Assembly (NCBI GenBank): GCA_002305795.1
Contig: DBRF01000004.1
Coordinates: 34,982-98,981, forward strand
Source: Ruminococcaceae bacterium UBA1375
GTDB taxonomy: Bacteria; Bacillota; Clostridia; Oscillospirales; Ruminococcaceae
DNA length: 64,000 nt
Direction: 5' to 3'
In this document: piece after piece, positions 16,134-23,726 of the stretch
Position numbering within the stretch: the stretch's first letter is position 1
How the letters are laid out: every line of letters starts with the position of its first letter
The notes under the pieces: generated by a model
Told to the model about the DNA's origin: nothing
The model's input: only the letters and a program-made list of their open reading frames with translations
Databases searched by the model: none
Made by a program: the position numbers and the translations under genes

Positions 16134-16961
16134 TCATTGGGGGATGCTGTCCCCCGGGGTGACGGTATAGGCGAATTGGATCGCGTCCCCGTCGGTGATC
16201 TGTTGGCTCCCCACTCCCTGGCTGGAAAAATTCCCGTTGAGGTAATACACCCAGCCGCTGGTGGGGCCGCAGTCCATTTCCCCCAGCCCGGCAATTTCCC
16301 GAATATAGGGACTGGTGATGCCGGTGGAACGGTATTCGATCCCGTTGGCGGCGCAGACTGCCGCAAAGGCGTCCCACACCGTGGCGGTACCGGTAAACTC
16401 CCATTGGGCAGCTTCCAGCAGCATGCCGTCCCCCGGCAGGGACAGTCCCAGCTCTTCTGCATAAGGCAGTGCGTTTTTGCAGGAGATACTGACGGTGACG
16501 ATGTTGGTCCGAGGGGTGTCCGCCTGGGAGGTTTGGGAGGACGCCGCCGGTTGAGAGGGGGTGGGAAGCGGGGCGGAAGTTGGTTCTTCCCCAGCGGGTT
16601 CGTCGGCGGGAGTTTGGGAAAGGGTTTCCTCTCCGGAAAAAGAAGCAGCTTGAGAGGAAGCGGAAACCTGCTCTGACGAAGCAGAACCGGCCGCCTCCCC
16701 TTCCGGCCGGCTTACGGCAGAGCTTCCCTCTGCTGTACCGTCACCGCCGGAAGAAACCGGTTCCGTCCATTCCTGGGATTCTTGGGCAAGGCTGCTCCAC
16801 CCGCTGGCGATTCCGACTTCCGACGCCAGCCGCTGCTGGCGCTGCTGGGGCGTTTCGATCCGCACGCAGCAAAAGCACACCGCCACCACCCCGGCCAGCA
16901 CCAGGGCAACGGCTCCCAGCAGCAGGGCTTTTGCCCGCCTTCCTTTCATCCAGGATTTCAC
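16134..16961 (-). CDS. anchored DUF4430 protein, like the beta domain of intrinsic factor
   Basis: 275 residues. One membrane segment (about 11-33) is followed by a Ser/Ala/Glu/Pro-rich linker of about 100 residues and a C-terminal DUF4430 domain (about 150-272): VTVSISCKNAL, TVWDAFAAVCAANGIEY, SPYIREIAGLGE, SGWVYYLNGNFSSQGVG and DGDAIQFAYT. DUF4430 also covers the C-terminal beta domain of animal transcobalamin and intrinsic factor, which covers one face of bound cobalamin. With the riboswitch and ECF genes, a role in external corrinoid binding is likely. The start GTG 16961 overlaps the preceding gene by four bases; ATG 16949 is an alternative. Confidence 0.85.
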   Translation of the reverse strand: MKSWMKGRRAKALLLGAVALVLAGVVAVCFCCVRIETPQQRQQRLASEVGIASGWSSLAQESQEWTEPVSSGGDGTAEGSSAVSRPEGEAAGSASSEQVSASSQAASFSGEETLSQTPADEPAGEEPTSAPLPTPSQPAASSQTSQADTPRTNIVTVSISCKNALPYAEELGLSLPGDGMLLEAAQWEFTGTATVWDAFAAVCAANGIEYRSTGITSPYIREIAGLGEMDCGPTSGWVYYLNGNFSSQGVGSQQITDGDAIQFAYTVTPGDSIPQ

Positions 16962-18235
16962 TTGCGAACCTTCTTTACACCGAATGCTCCAACCCCGGCG
17001 GCCAAAGCCAAAGCGGCAAAGGCTCCGCCCATCCAGGCCAGGCTGTTATCCCCGGTTTCCGGGCTGGCTTCCCCGGCTGCCGGAGCAGATTCTGCCCCGT
17101 TGTCACTGCCGGTGGAACCATTCCCGTCCACCGCAACATCTGTGTCGGAATCGGTTCCGGTGGTGGGATCGGAGGTGGTGCTTTCCGGCGGCAGGGTGGG
17201 TTCTGCGGGCTGATCTTCCCCTTCTCCCGACTGGTCAGGGTCTTCCCCCGGCTGGCTGTCCAGCACAGCGGCGTAGGTCAGCAACCCTTCCAAGGCGTCG
17301 GCAGTGGCCATGGTGTTGGGGGTGCGGTTGTCCATGTAACCGAAAGCGCCGCTTTCCGACACAAAGTAACGGTCCATCAAAGCCTGGTAGGTCTGGGCCA
17401 TCTCTTGCTGGGAATACCGACCGGAAGCCGCCAAATCTGCCATGGCGGACAGGGCCAAACCGGTGGAATCGGCGTTGCTGTCGGTGCTGTACACAAAATC
17501 GGAGAAATAGCTTCCGTCTTCCTGACGGAGGGAGTCCACCAAGGTCATGGCGTGTTCCACCGCCTGGTCCAGCTGGGCGTTGTCCCCGCTGTAGGCTAAG
17601 GCTCCTTTCACCATCACGGTGTTGGTGTCCACACTGCATCCCCAGTAGTCAAAAGCCTGCTCTTCTTGGTTGTAGTAGGTCATCAATCCGGCCACCAGAT
17701 TGTCCCGGAGGGTCTGGGAGCAGCCCAGGGCTTCGGCGCACCAAAGGGAACGGGCAATATTATAGGGATTGTCTTTGGCAATAAATTCAGGGGTGCCCAG
17801 GGTTTCCGCCGCCTGAACCATCTGTGCGGACAATTCTGCGTCCCCCGTTTCTTCTGCCAGCCAGGCGGCGCCTAAGGTGCCTACCAGGCTGAGGCTGGCC
17901 ACCGGGTCGTAGTTTTGGTCATACCCTTGGTACACTGCCCCGCCGTAGGTCGTTAGTTCCTGCTCAGCTAAAGTGAGGTAATCCTCCACAATCTCTGCGG
18001 CCTGGGGCAGTCCGCTGCGGTACAGCAGCTGCACGGTGGCCAAATCGCTGGCGGAATAGCCGGTGGAACGGTAGTTTTCCGTGAGGTATTCCGCTGCGGC
18101 TGCGGCAGTTTGTTCCACCTGGGAAGCCGTGACCGGCTCCTGGGCGCTGACTCCGGTGACCAATGCCCCGGCAACCAGCATTCCCGCCGCCAGCAAAGCG
18201 CTCAAACAGCGGATGATTTTGTGTTGTTGTTTCAT
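16958..18235 (-). CDS. secreted alpha/alpha-barrel protein, like the alpha domain of intrinsic factor, with cell-surface anchor
   Basis: 425 residues. Signal peptide 1-31 (basic start, hydrophobic core, cleavage after VSA). Residues about 35-345 have helix-pair repeats of the prenyltransferase/terpene-cyclase-like toroid with motifs such as CSVDTNTVMVKGAL, NADSTGLALSAMADL and NTMATADALEGLL; the cobalamin-binding alpha domain of transcobalamin has this same fold and VDT(A)-type helix starts. An acidic Pro/Ser/Thr linker leads to SPETGD, a hydrophobic segment and KKVRK, a sortase-like or membrane anchor. It is the first gene behind the cobalamin riboswitch and overlaps the DUF4430 gene. Cobalamin binding is inferred. 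Start ATG 18235 has AAAGGAG. Confidence 0.82.
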   Translation of the reverse strand: MKQQHKIIRCLSALLAAGMLVAGALVTGVSAQEPVTASQVEQTAAAAAEYLTENYRSTGYSASDLATVQLLYRSGLPQAAEIVEDYLTLAEQELTTYGGAVYQGYDQNYDPVASLSLVGTLGAAWLAEETGDAELSAQMVQAAETLGTPEFIAKDNPYNIARSLWCAEALGCSQTLRDNLVAGLMTYYNQEEQAFDYWGCSVDTNTVMVKGALAYSGDNAQLDQAVEHAMTLVDSLRQEDGSYFSDFVYSTDSNADSTGLALSAMADLAASGRYSQQEMAQTYQALMDRYFVSESGAFGYMDNRTPNTMATADALEGLLTYAAVLDSQPGEDPDQSGEGEDQPAEPTLPPESTTSDPTTGTDSDTDVAVDGNGSTGSDNGAESAPAAGEASPETGDNSLAWMGGAFAALALAAGVGAFGVKKVRK

Positions 18236-18269
18236 TTTGTTTGCTCCTTTCTTGGGTTTGGACAGGAAC

Positions 18270-18298
18270 AAAAAACCCCTCACCTTTTGAGTGAGGGG
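18270..18298 (-). terminator. riboswitch expression-platform terminator
   Basis: CCCCTCAC (18298-18291) and GTGAGGGG (18283-18276) with a 7-base loop, followed by six T on the minus strand. It lies between the aptamer and the first gene, so cobalamin binding should end transcription here. Confidence 0.85.
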
Positions 18299-18596
18299 CT
18301 CTGATTATTACAGCTTCTGCCTGGCCCGGCGCGCACTGCTCCCCCGGACCGGCAAACAGTCTGTCCCCGGAGAACGCCTCACCGAATCCTCCGAAGCAGG
18401 CAGTTTGGGCAGATATCCTGACTTGACGGTTTCTTCCTCCCCCTCCGCCTTCCCGGTTCCAAACAAACCAGTGGCATTTTTGAGGGTTTGTCGCCGCATA
18501 CAGTAGGTGCAAGCTGTCACGGATTCTCACCGTGTTCCCTTTTCAGGAGCGAAGAAGCAACTTCAACGCCCCACCCAAACTGCTGACGCTTGTCCA
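18299..18596 (-). promoter_or_regulatory. cobalamin riboswitch
   Basis: On the minus strand the leader contains the conserved core blocks in order: GGGAACACGGTGAGAATCC near 18540-18520, GACAGC and CCTACTGT near 18500, GCCACTGG near 18475-18468, and the closing block AGTCAGGATATCTGCC near 18420-18405, an AGYCAGGAGACCTGCC-type cobalamin box. A terminator follows at 18270-18298. These elements together identify a cobalamin aptamer controlling the five-gene operon downstream. Exact aptamer limits are approximate. Confidence 0.9.
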
Positions 18597-18602
18597 GGTT
18601 GG

Positions 18603-18631
18603 ATTATACCATATTCCCCCATGCCGGTCAA
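18603..18631 (-). promoter_or_regulatory. promoter of the cobalamin-riboswitch operon
   Basis: TTGACC (18631-18626), 17-base spacer, TATAAT (18608-18603) on the minus strand. Confidence 0.75.
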
Positions 18632-18633
18632 CC

Positions 18634-18684
18634 TTGCGCCCCTGTTCACGGCGTGCTATAATGATTTTCAAAGGAAATCATTAT
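18634..18684 (+). promoter_or_regulatory. promoter with palindromic operator, upstream of the UPF0340 gene
   Basis: TTGCGC (18634-18639), 17 bases, TATAAT (18657-18662). The inverted repeat ATAATGATTT (18658-18667), 7-base spacer, AAATCATTAT (18675-18684) overlaps the -10 box. Related palindromes lie at 34057-34083 and 39725-39751. Confidence 0.6.
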
Positions 18685-18808
18685 GGTTCCCCTCTTGGCC
18701 GGCACAATGCACGGCCGGCCATTTGCTTCGCAAAAACCGAGAGAAACCCAACAGATGTTTTACGGTATCATAAAATGACAGCAAAATTCCGGATCGGAGG
18801 AATGCAGT

Positions 18809-19366
18809 ATGGAATTGTTAGAAACCTTGACCCAGCAGGCAAAAGAGGCTATGACCCGGCTTTTGGAGCAGGCTCACACCAAGCCGGGACAAATTGTGGT
18901 GGTCGGCTGTTCCTCCAGCGAAGCGGGGGGCTACCGCATCGGCTCCCACTCCGCCCTGGAACTGGCCCAAGCCATCTTTGACGGCTTGTATCCGGTGGTG
19001 CAGCAGCACGGGATGTACCTGGCGGCGCAATGCTGCGAGCATTTGAACCGTGCTTTGATTGTGGAAGAAGAATGTATGGAACGCTACGGTTTGGAGCAGG
19101 TCAATGCGGTTCCCCAGCCCAAAGCAGGGGGCAGCTTTGCCACCACGGCCTGGGCCCGGTTTGCCCATCCGGTAGCAGTGGAAAAGATCCAGGCCCACTG
19201 CGGCATGGACATCGGCGACACTCTGATCGGAATGCACTTAAAGCCGGTTGCCGTACCTCTGCGGCTGGAGCTGGATCACATCGGGCAGGCCCATCTGGTC
19301 TGCGCCCGCACCCGTGTGAAATTCACCGGCGGCAGCCGTGCAGTGTACCAGGAAGATTTGATGTAA
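18809..19366 (+). CDS. UPF0340/YwlG family protein (TIGR01440)
   Basis: 185 residues, full length for the family. Characteristic blocks are GQIVVVGCSSSEAGGYRIG near the N-terminus, CCEHLNRALIVEE, FATTAWARF and the C-terminal ARTRVKFTGGSRAVYQEDL. The family is widespread in Firmicutes, conserved and without a demonstrated function. GGAGG precedes the ATG. It has its own promoter, divergent from the cobalamin operon, with a palindrome over the -10 box, so it is probably repressible by an unidentified factor. Confidence 0.88.
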   Translation: MELLETLTQQAKEAMTRLLEQAHTKPGQIVVVGCSSSEAGGYRIGSHSALELAQAIFDGLYPVVQQHGMYLAAQCCEHLNRALIVEEECMERYGLEQVNAVPQPKAGGSFATTAWARFAHPVAVEKIQAHCGMDIGDTLIGMHLKPVAVPLRLELDHIGQAHLVCARTRVKFTGGSRAVYQEDLM

Positions 19367-19512
19367 CCAAAACCAGCAGCAGAAAACTCCCCTGTTTGGC
19401 CGCAGTGGAGGCTGGAAAGATGCCCTGTTTTGGCAAAACAGGCGGGTATTTTCGCTGTGACTTCGCTCTGAGCGGCAGTTTTCCAAACTACCTGCCATTC
19501 CATTGACGCAAA
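19367..19512. other. non-coding spacer with short hairpins
   Basis: Nothing coding seen. Contains CCTGTTTTGG-CAAAACAGG (about 19423-19442) and other short inverted repeats. Confidence 0.4.
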
Positions 19513-19559
19513 ATACTCCAGCGGTTGGGATTGAACCCCTTCCGCTGGAGTATCTTTTT
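19513..19559 (+). terminator. terminator between UPF0340 and GH43 genes
   Basis: ATACTCCAGCGG (19513-19524) pairs with CCGCTGGAGTAT (19542-19553), followed by CTTTTTC. Confidence 0.75.
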
Positions 19560-19577
19560 CTTTGTTGGGATTTTTGC

Positions 19578-21008
19578 TTATTCCCGCAGCAGCTTGCCCC
19601 AAACCGCTTCTCCATCTTGGGTCAAGCCGGAAAAGCAGATGGTGGGACGGCTGTTTTCCAGATCGTAGCACTTCAGCACCTTGCCGGTGACAGTCTGCTT
19701 CTTGCCCTGGAGGGTGAGCAGCCCCTGCTCCTGCTGATATTCATAGGTCATGGGCTTTTTGTCCATCCAAATGCCGGTGCCGTCCGCCTTTAGGCTGCCG
19801 GCTTTTCCCTTTTTGGGACGGTCCCCTTTTTCCGGAAAATGGATAAATTCCCAGGTTCCTGGCAGGCAGTCGGCGGGGATGAGCCCCTGATCTTCTCCGG
19901 CAAAGTCTTCCGGGCTGAACACCGGCCAGCCATGAACAAACACCATTTGCCGGATCATCATAAAATGCTTGGTAAAGCTGGTCTTCCCTTCCCAGGTGTG
20001 CCGCTTGGCATAGGCCTTGGCGCCGTCCCGGACATGGTGGCAGAAGTAGTACCGGCCGGTATCCGGATCAAAGAAGGGGACGCCATGACCGGGGCCTCGG
20101 AACCCGCCGTAGGTCCAGTTGGGGGTGGATGTATCCGCCAAGGGGTCAGAAGCGGTAAACTGGTAGCTTCCCGCCAGCTTCACTCCCATGGTGTCCCCAA
20201 TCATAGAGCGGCCCTGGTAATCCACATAAGGCCCAGTGACGCTGCGGCTTCTGGCCACACGGATGTCATATCCGTCCCCCAGCCAGCCGTAGGACAAAAA
20301 CAGATAGTAGTATTTTTCCTCTGGGTTATAAATTACTGCCGCCCCTTCCGGGCCGTCCACGGTGTTGTGGCCTTTCCGTGCCAGCAGGGTGCCCAGGCTC
20401 CGGGAGTTGCCGTCCAAAGGCATCCCGGTTTTGGGGTCCAGCTGTTTGGCAAAAATGCCGCCGAAGAAGGAGCCGTAGATCATGTACTTCTCCCCTTCCG
20501 GGGTATCCACAATGTGGGCGTCAATGGCGTTGGGCAGGGTGTTGTCGGTGTCCCAGGTGTCCATTACCACGCCCCGGTTCACAAAAGGCCCTTCCGGCTT
20601 TTGGCTCACAGCCAGCCAGATCTTGCTTTCACTGCTGCCGAACCCGCGGGTGGAGGAATAGTACATCCGGTATTCCCCATGGCTGTACTCCACAAAAGGC
20701 GCCCAAAAGGTGGGGGTGGGTTTGCGGTTTCCGTTTTGCTTGGCCTGCTGGATGGATGCCTCCTCCAACACGGTGTCCAGATATTCCCAGTGAACCAAAT
20801 CCCGGCTGCGGCGGAGGGGAATGCCCTGTTTTGGCTTGGTCTTGCTGCAACTGGAATCGGTGCTGTAGGAGAGATACCAGCCGGTGACCGGGTCTTTCAT
20901 CAGGCCGGGGTCATGGCTTTCAAAGGTGGGATTTTTACTGCGATCGTACACCCCTAATTTCTTCATCGGGGGCTGCTCCGGCAGCGGGAGCTTCTCCAAA
21001 GGAGACAT
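19578..21008 (-). CDS. cytoplasmic GH43 glycoside hydrolase, probable arabinan/arabino-oligosaccharide hydrolase
   Basis: 476 residues without a signal peptide. The five-bladed GH43 domain carries the general-base Asp in SHDPGLMKD, the pKa-modulating Asp in NAIDAHIVD and the acid Glu in DGPEGAAVIYN; GYDIRVARSRSVTGPY is typical of endo-arabinanase-like members. A C-terminal beta domain (about 390-476) follows. The protein is homologous to the secreted GH43 encoded next, so the pair probably acts on the same polymer outside and inside the cell. The ATG has AAAGGAAG upstream. It has its own promoter (21114-21142). Confidence 0.88.
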   Translation of the reverse strand: MSPLEKLPLPEQPPMKKLGVYDRSKNPTFESHDPGLMKDPVTGWYLSYSTDSSCSKTKPKQGIPLRRSRDLVHWEYLDTVLEEASIQQAKQNGNRKPTPTFWAPFVEYSHGEYRMYYSSTRGFGSSESKIWLAVSQKPEGPFVNRGVVMDTWDTDNTLPNAIDAHIVDTPEGEKYMIYGSFFGGIFAKQLDPKTGMPLDGNSRSLGTLLARKGHNTVDGPEGAAVIYNPEEKYYYLFLSYGWLGDGYDIRVARSRSVTGPYVDYQGRSMIGDTMGVKLAGSYQFTASDPLADTSTPNWTYGGFRGPGHGVPFFDPDTGRYYFCHHVRDGAKAYAKRHTWEGKTSFTKHFMMIRQMVFVHGWPVFSPEDFAGEDQGLIPADCLPGTWEFIHFPEKGDRPKKGKAGSLKADGTGIWMDKKPMTYEYQQEQGLLTLQGKKQTVTGKVLKCYDLENSRPTICFSGLTQDGEAVWGKLLRE

Positions 21009-21029
21009 ATAACAAACTTCCTTTCCGGG

Positions 21030-21064
21030 AAAAAGAATAGCGGCGAAGCCGAAGCTCCGCCGCT
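21030..21064 (-). terminator. hairpin with T-run between the two GH43 genes
   Basis: AGCGGCGGAGC (21064-21054) pairs with GCTTCGCCGCT (21049-21039) around a short loop, followed by ATTCTTTTT. It ends the upstream operon or attenuates the cytoplasmic GH43 gene, whose promoter lies just upstream of it. Confidence 0.6.
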
Positions 21065-21113
21065 CAGGCGCTCTGTTACAAATTCAGCCTGGCAGCTTTT
21101 CAGCTCACGGGCT

Positions 21114-21142
21114 ATTGTAGCAGAGTCTTTTTTGGGATGCAA
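21114..21142 (-). promoter_or_regulatory. promoter of the cytoplasmic GH43 gene
   Basis: TTGCAT (21142-21137), 17-base spacer, TACAAT (21119-21114) on the minus strand. Confidence 0.55.
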
Positions 21143-21151
21143 GCCGTCAAA

Positions 21152-22726
21152 TTAACAGAATTTGCCCCAATGTGTGATGCCATTATTGTCGATACCGGTG
21201 AACACCATGCTGACCTTCCAGTTCTCAAAGTCCCAGCAGGGCAGGACTTTGGCGTTGATGGTAGTGCCGTTGTCCAGGGTAATCACCAGGCTGCCATTGG
21301 ATTCATCGTAGGTGTAGTTGCCCTTTTCCTCTCCGATGGTGGCGGAACCGCCGCCATCTTTATATGCGCCCAACTCACTGTGCACCGAGTACACCATATC
21401 GTTCTGCAAGCTGTCAAACTGCAGGGTCTCCCAGTTGCCTTCCAGCAGACTGCCGGAAACCACCTGGCCGGCGGCTTCGTTGGGGTACACCATTTCCGGG
21501 CTGAGGCAGGGCCAGCCGTCTACCCAAACCAGCTCCCGCACCGACAGGTAGTGCATATACCAGGTTTCCTGGTTTCCGTTGTCGATGGTCTTGTAACAAT
21601 CGGCGCCGTCACGAATGTGGCTGGCAAAGTACCAGGTGCCGGTGGTGTCGTCATAGAAGGGTTCGCCGTGGCCGGGACCGATAAAGCCGTTCCGGCTCCA
21701 GGAGGTCATAACTTCCGGCTGATCCCCGCCGCCGGGACTGGAAGCGGTAAACTGATAGCTGGCGGCCAGCTTGGTGCCGGTAGTGACCTGGCCGGTGGCG
21801 GTCATTTCATTGCCAAGGTAATCCGCATAGGGGCCGGTAATCTCTTCGCTGCGGGCCACCCGGATGTCATAGGTGTCACCTAAATAGCCGTAGCTCAAGA
21901 AGAGGTAGTAGTAACCGGTATCCTCATTGTAGATCAGGCTGGCGCCTTCCGGACCGTCCAAAGCGTTGCCTTCCCGGCGGGCCAGGAGGGTACCGTAGTA
22001 GTCGGTGAGCAGGCCGGAAGTATCGCTATCCACCGCAGTACCGTCCGCATTGAGTTCCTTCAAATAAATGCCACCGAAGAAGGAGCCGTATACCAAATAA
22101 GGGGTGCCGTCTTTGGATTCGGTGTAGTAGGGGTCAATGCCGTTGGGGCCGCTGCCGGTGGTGTTTTTCCAGGTATCCACTACCAAGCCTCGGTTGGTGA
22201 AGGGACCTTCCGGGCTGGAGGACACCGCCAGATAGATGCGGCTCCGGGCGCTGCCAAAGCTGGATACCGAGTAGTACAGCCGATATTCCCCATTGACATA
22301 GCTAATGCTGGGTGCCCAGAAGCCGGTGTTGTTGCTGCCATCCGCCATGACTCTGGCTTCACTGATGGAAGCATCGTCCAGTGCATGACCAACATATTCC
22401 CAATTCACCAAGTCGGTGCTCCGACGGATCTGAACTCCCATACCACGACTAGGATTTCCGCTCATAGTCGAATCGGTGGAGTAGCAGTAATAGTAATCGC
22501 TGTTGGGATCTTTGAAGGTGGAGGGGTCGTGGACCTCCACGGCGCCGTTGACTTCACGGTCGGTGGTGCCGAAATAGAAGGGGCTGGATTCCGTGACATT
22601 CAGGGAAGAAAGGTCGGTGTCATTGGCTTGATAAACGGTTTTATCGTCGCAGCCGGTAACGGAAAGCAGCATGGCGCCGCTGAGTACCACTGCAACCAGG
22701 CCTTTCAGCCAAGTATTATGTTTCAT
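21152..22726 (-). CDS. secreted lipoprotein GH43 endo-arabinanase-like enzyme
   Basis: 524 residues. A lipoprotein signal ends at LLSVTGC, so the enzyme is tethered outside. The GH43 domain has EVHDPSTFKD (general base), NGIDPYY (second Asp) and DGPEGASLIYN (acid Glu), and a C-terminal beta domain similar to that in the cytoplasmic homologue. Endo-1,5-arabinanase or related activity is the best guess given the araBAD and importer context; other GH43 specificities are possible. Start ATG 22726 follows GAGG and puts the signal peptide at the N-terminus; the longer frame is not supported. Last gene downstream of the sugar ABC importer genes. Confidence 0.88.
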   Translation of the reverse strand: MKHNTWLKGLVAVVLSGAMLLSVTGCDDKTVYQANDTDLSSLNVTESSPFYFGTTDREVNGAVEVHDPSTFKDPNSDYYYCYSTDSTMSGNPSRGMGVQIRRSTDLVNWEYVGHALDDASISEARVMADGSNNTGFWAPSISYVNGEYRLYYSVSSFGSARSRIYLAVSSSPEGPFTNRGLVVDTWKNTTGSGPNGIDPYYTESKDGTPYLVYGSFFGGIYLKELNADGTAVDSDTSGLLTDYYGTLLARREGNALDGPEGASLIYNEDTGYYYLFLSYGYLGDTYDIRVARSEEITGPYADYLGNEMTATGQVTTGTKLAASYQFTASSPGGGDQPEVMTSWSRNGFIGPGHGEPFYDDTTGTWYFASHIRDGADCYKTIDNGNQETWYMHYLSVRELVWVDGWPCLSPEMVYPNEAAGQVVSGSLLEGNWETLQFDSLQNDMVYSVHSELGAYKDGGGSATIGEEKGNYTYDESNGSLVITLDNGTTINAKVLPCWDFENWKVSMVFTGIDNNGITHWGKFC

Positions 22727-22749
22727 ACAATACCTCATTCCTACGTTCG

Positions 22750-22797
22750 GTAAAACAAAACAGCGTATGGGCTGCACTGCGCAAGCTCATACGCTGT
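22750..22797 (-). terminator. hairpin between importer permease and GH43 lipoprotein genes
   Basis: ACAGCGTATG (22797-22788) and CATACGCTGT (22769-22760), followed by TTTTGTTTTA. Likely partial terminator within the operon. Confidence 0.6.
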
Positions 22798-22833
22798 CTG
22801 TTCACAGCAGTGCGTCTGCTGCAATTCGTTTGA

Positions 22834-23712
22834 TTAACCCTTGATACCGCTCAACGCCACGGATTCAATGATGAACCGCTGGAAGACGAAGAACAGGATC
22901 AGAGTGGGCAGCATACTAAACACAGATGCTGTCATGATTTTGGGGTAGTTTGCCACCGTTGCGTTATCTTCAAAGTACTTCATAATGACCAACTGCAAGG
23001 TGTAGAGTCTCTGGGTACGACCAACGAAGACCTGAGGTGCAAGGTAGTCGTTCCAGATGCCCATAAACCACAGAATGGCTTGGGTTGCCAAGGAGCCTTT
23101 CATCAAAGGCAGGAAGATGGCATAATAAATCTTGAAGTAACCGCAGCCGTCGATCAACGCCGCTTCCACCAGGGTACTGGGGATACCGGCCAGGTTCTGC
23201 CGCAGGAAGAAGATCACGCTGATGTTGCCCAGAGCGCCGGGCAAGATCAAGGGGAGCAGGGTGTTGAGCAAGCCGACTTTACTGAACATAACATACTGCG
23301 GAATCATGATGGATGCAAAGGGAATCATCATGGTTGCCAGCAAGCACATGAAGAATACGTTCTTTCCGCGGAAGCGAAGTTTTGCAAAAGCAAATGCCGC
23401 CAAGGAAGAGGTAAAGCAGCCGATGATCAGAGTGGGAACCGCAACGATAACGGAGTTGACCACACCATTGTAGAACTGGGAATCACTGAAGATGTCCACA
23501 TAGTTATGCCATTGCCATTCTTCGGGAATCAACACGAAGGTGGTAGAAATGGTTTCACGAATGGTCATCAAACTCATGAGGATCATGTAAATAAGGGGGA
23601 ACACCATGACAATGGCGCCCAAGAAGAGCAATACCGTGATAATAACGTTTGCTACTTTTGCTTTTGTGCTCAGCACCTCACCGGTGGAGCCGTTACTTTT
23701 ATCTTTCGCCAC
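22834..23712 (-). CDS. sugar ABC importer permease (MalG/CUT1 family)
   Basis: 292 residues with six predicted membrane segments. The EAA loop is VEAALIDGCGYFKIYYAIFL (Glu-Ala-Ala ... Gly), and the C-terminus ends in the typical ESVALSGIKG. I choose GTG 23712 as start because AAGGGGGGAG lies just upstream; the upstream in-frame start would overlap the previous gene. It pairs with the MalF-type permease encoded upstream. No ATPase gene is present in this operon, so a shared MsmK-type ATPase elsewhere is likely, as in other CUT1 systems. Confidence 0.92.
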   Translation of the reverse strand: MAKDKSNGSTGEVLSTKAKVANVIITVLLFLGAIVMVFPLIYMILMSLMTIRETISTTFVLIPEEWQWHNYVDIFSDSQFYNGVVNSVIVAVPTLIIGCFTSSLAAFAFAKLRFRGKNVFFMCLLATMMIPFASIMIPQYVMFSKVGLLNTLLPLILPGALGNISVIFFLRQNLAGIPSTLVEAALIDGCGYFKIYYAIFLPLMKGSLATQAILWFMGIWNDYLAPQVFVGRTQRLYTLQLVIMKYFEDNATVANYPKIMTASVFSMLPTLILFFVFQRFIIESVALSGIKG

Positions 23713-23726
23713 AGTATACTCCCCCC

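Noticed and set aside
18308..18520. 70-residue frame in the cobalamin leader
   Set aside because: The sequence is the riboswitch aptamer; coding is not needed to explain it.
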